From an uncultured Bacteroidales bacterium (GTDB lineage Bacteria > Bacteroidota > Bacteroidia > Bacteroidales > F082): DNA of 64,000 nt. The DNA is taken from NCBI GenBank assembly GCA_947303085.1, contig CAMYXP010000002.1, positions 124,001 to 188,000 on the forward strand, read 5' to 3'. How positions within the stretch are numbered: the first letter of the stretch is position 1; each line of letters opens with the position of its first letter. Of this stretch, positions 62,686-64,000 are shown piece by piece. Position numbers and translations under genes: made by a program. A model generated the notes under the pieces. That model made no database searches and was not told the origin of the DNA. It saw only the letters and a list, made by a program, of their open reading frames with translations.

Positions 62686-64000
62686 ATGAAAAAACTCTTA
62701 TTAGCATTAGTTATCTTATTGAGCGTCAACGTGATGAACGCTCAGTTAAAGGTCAAGACCACTTATCTTGACAACGGTTTGAAGGTGGTGATGTGCGAAG
62801 ACCACAGCTCACCGAAGGCTTACGGCGCCGTTTACGTGCACGCCGGAAGTAAAAACGACCCGCTCGAAGCCACTGGTATGGCTCACTATTTCGAGCATAT
62901 CATGTTCAAGGGCACCGACAAAATCGGAACCATCAACTGGGAAGCTGAGAAGGTGTATCTCGACAGCATCGACATCATGTACGACAAGCTGCATGAGACC
63001 ACCGACGCCGGCGAGCGCGCTGCCATCCAGCAGAAAATCAATGAGTTGTCATTGGCATCGACAGACTACGCCATCCCGAATGAGGTCGACGTGATTCTGA
63101 CCAAGATGGGCGGCACAGGCCTGAACGCTGGTACAGCTTACGACCAGACGATGTACTTCAACTCCTTCCCTGCCAACCAGATCGGCAAGTGGATGGACGT
63201 CTACGTAGAGCGTTTCCGTTACCCTGTGTTCCGTCTCTTCCAGAGCGAGCTTGAGACCGTTTACGAAGAGAAGAACATGTACGGCGACGAGCCAATCGAG
63301 GCATTCAAAGACTATTTCTTTAAAGAAATTTTCGGCGAGCATCCTTATGGCCGTCCGGTCATCGGCTTGACCGAACACCTGAAAAACCCGCAAACCTCGA
63401 GAATGCGCGAGTTCTTCAACACCTATTACGTGGCCAACAACATGACCCTCATCCTCGTCGGCGACTTCAACATCGACGAAATCGAGCCTATGGTGGCTGA
63501 GAAATTCGGCACATGGCGCAGCGGCGAAATCCCTGCACAACCTGAGTTCACCTTGCCTGAGTTCAAAGGCCAGACTTTGAGAGAAGTGAGGATGACTCCT
63601 GTTAAGATGGGTATTTTGGCATGGCGTGGCGTTAAGGTTTCCGACCCTGACTATCTGCCTCTCAGCATCGCCTGCGACATCTTCAGCAACGGCGAGACAG
63701 GCCTCATGGACAAAGATATGCTTGATGGCAACATCATGGCGGCAATGCTGATGCCTCTCTCACTCGAAGACCACGGCGCAAACATCATTCTCTATGTGCC
63801 GAAACTCGTCGGACAATCACACGAGAAAGCTGAGGAATATGTTTTCGCAAATCTCAACAAACTCAAAAAAGGCGAGTTCAGCGACGACCTCTTTGAAGCT
63901 ATCCGCACCAACATGCTGAAGGAACGCGAACAGACATTAGAGGATCTCAACTCTCTGTCTTACCTCTTCCTCGAACTCGAGCAGCGTGGCATGTCATACG
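62686..64000 (+). CDS. M16-family zinc peptidase (insulinase-like), partial at window end
   Basis: The frame is open from the ATG at 62686 to the window edge (438 codons). A signal peptide (about 1-19, VMNAQ) is followed by an M16 N-terminal domain with the inverted zinc motif H67-Y-F-E70-H71 (MAHYFEHIMFKG) and the downstream ELETVYEEKNM that supplies the third ligand. HPYGRPVIGLTEHLKNP and VANNMTLILVGDF are typical, and the inactive-type second half begins near residue 290. About 70 residues before YAIPNEVDVILTKMGG form a long insertion common in Bacteroidota members. It is probably periplasmic and degrades oligopeptides. Confidence 0.92.
   Translation, partial: MKKLLLALVILLSVNVMNAQLKVKTTYLDNGLKVVMCEDHSSPKAYGAVYVHAGSKNDPLEATGMAHYFEHIMFKGTDKIGTINWEAEKVYLDSIDIMYDKLHETTDAGERAAIQQKINELSLASTDYAIPNEVDVILTKMGGTGLNAGTAYDQTMYFNSFPANQIGKWMDVYVERFRYPVFRLFQSELETVYEEKNMYGDEPIEAFKDYFFKEIFGEHPYGRPVIGLTEHLKNPQTSRMREFFNTYYVANNMTLILVGDFNIDEIEPMVAEKFGTWRSGEIPAQPEFTLPEFKGQTLREVRMTPVKMGILAWRGVKVSDPDYLPLSIACDIFSNGETGLMDKDMLDGNIMAAMLMPLSLEDHGANIILYVPKLVGQSHEKAEEYVFANLNKLKKGEFSDDLFEAIRTNMLKEREQTLEDLNSLSYLFLELEQRGMSY

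Noticed and set aside
1..64000. tRNA or rRNA genes
   Set aside because: All intergenic gaps were read on both strands; none has a cloverleaf with the TTCGA-type T-loop or conserved rRNA blocks.

Overview
The window looks like the chromosome of an uncultured Bacteroidales bacterium (Bacteroidota). Four things point there. Many genes are preceded by the Bacteroidota -7 element TAnnTTTG, three times with TTTG exactly 20 bases upstream. Five secreted proteins end in a type IX secretion (T9SS) C-terminal sorting domain. Rnf and Nqr operons occur together. The gene families (CarboxypepD_reg TonB receptors, PD40-OmpA, CotH, gingipain-like C25 peptidases) are typical of the phylum. I found no rRNA, tRNA, CRISPR array, insertion sequence or prophage, and no gene-free stretch is longer than about 270 bases.

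Layout. 1-6.5 kb: end of a WbqC-like gene, a PgpH-type HD phosphohydrolase, an NlpC/P60 peptidase, an orphan adenine methyltransferase and P5C dehydrogenase. 6.5-13.5 kb: a minus-strand operon gpsA - flippase - TonB receptor - HMA protein - glycosyltransferase - methyltransferase with coupled (ATGA/TGATG) junctions. 13.5-14.5 kb: a YihY membrane protein. 14.6-35.6 kb: rseC, then an almost gapless co-directional run rnfBCDGEA - C25 peptidase - CPA2 antiporter - C25 peptidase - nqrABCDEF. 35.7-45.5 kb: acyl-CoA ligase, a CotH T9SS protein, and a minus-strand group of PD40-OmpA, folD, ffh and an LTA-synthase-like sulfatase. 45.6-56.6 kb: yggS, nadE, a membrane PHP protein, an EamA exporter, an rRNA-type methyltransferase, acyl-ACP thioesterase, lipid kinase, ADP-forming acyl-CoA synthetase, a second CotH T9SS protein and an Mpv17-like protein. 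56.7-64 kb: a small protein with a sorting-like tail, a T9SS endonuclease I, an ABC-GntR (YtrA type) operon and the start of an M16 peptidase.

Reading the genes together (inference): the cell appears to digest protein at its surface (two C25 peptidases, M16, NlpC), ferment amino acids (P5C dehydrogenase, ADP-forming acyl-CoA synthetase giving ATP) and use two homologous redox-driven ion pumps. Rnf works at the ferredoxin/NAD level and Nqr at the NADH/quinone level. Their operons are physically joined through the two peptidases and an antiporter.

The most unusual non-coding structure is a set of 7-bp tandem repeats. A composite form runs from a TAG stop codon to the next start codon in three gene pairs, and another form sits immediately upstream of the -7 element of two promoters. 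A second oddity is a set of C-runs between nqrF and the acyl-CoA ligase gene, spaced at multiples of about 10.5 bp.
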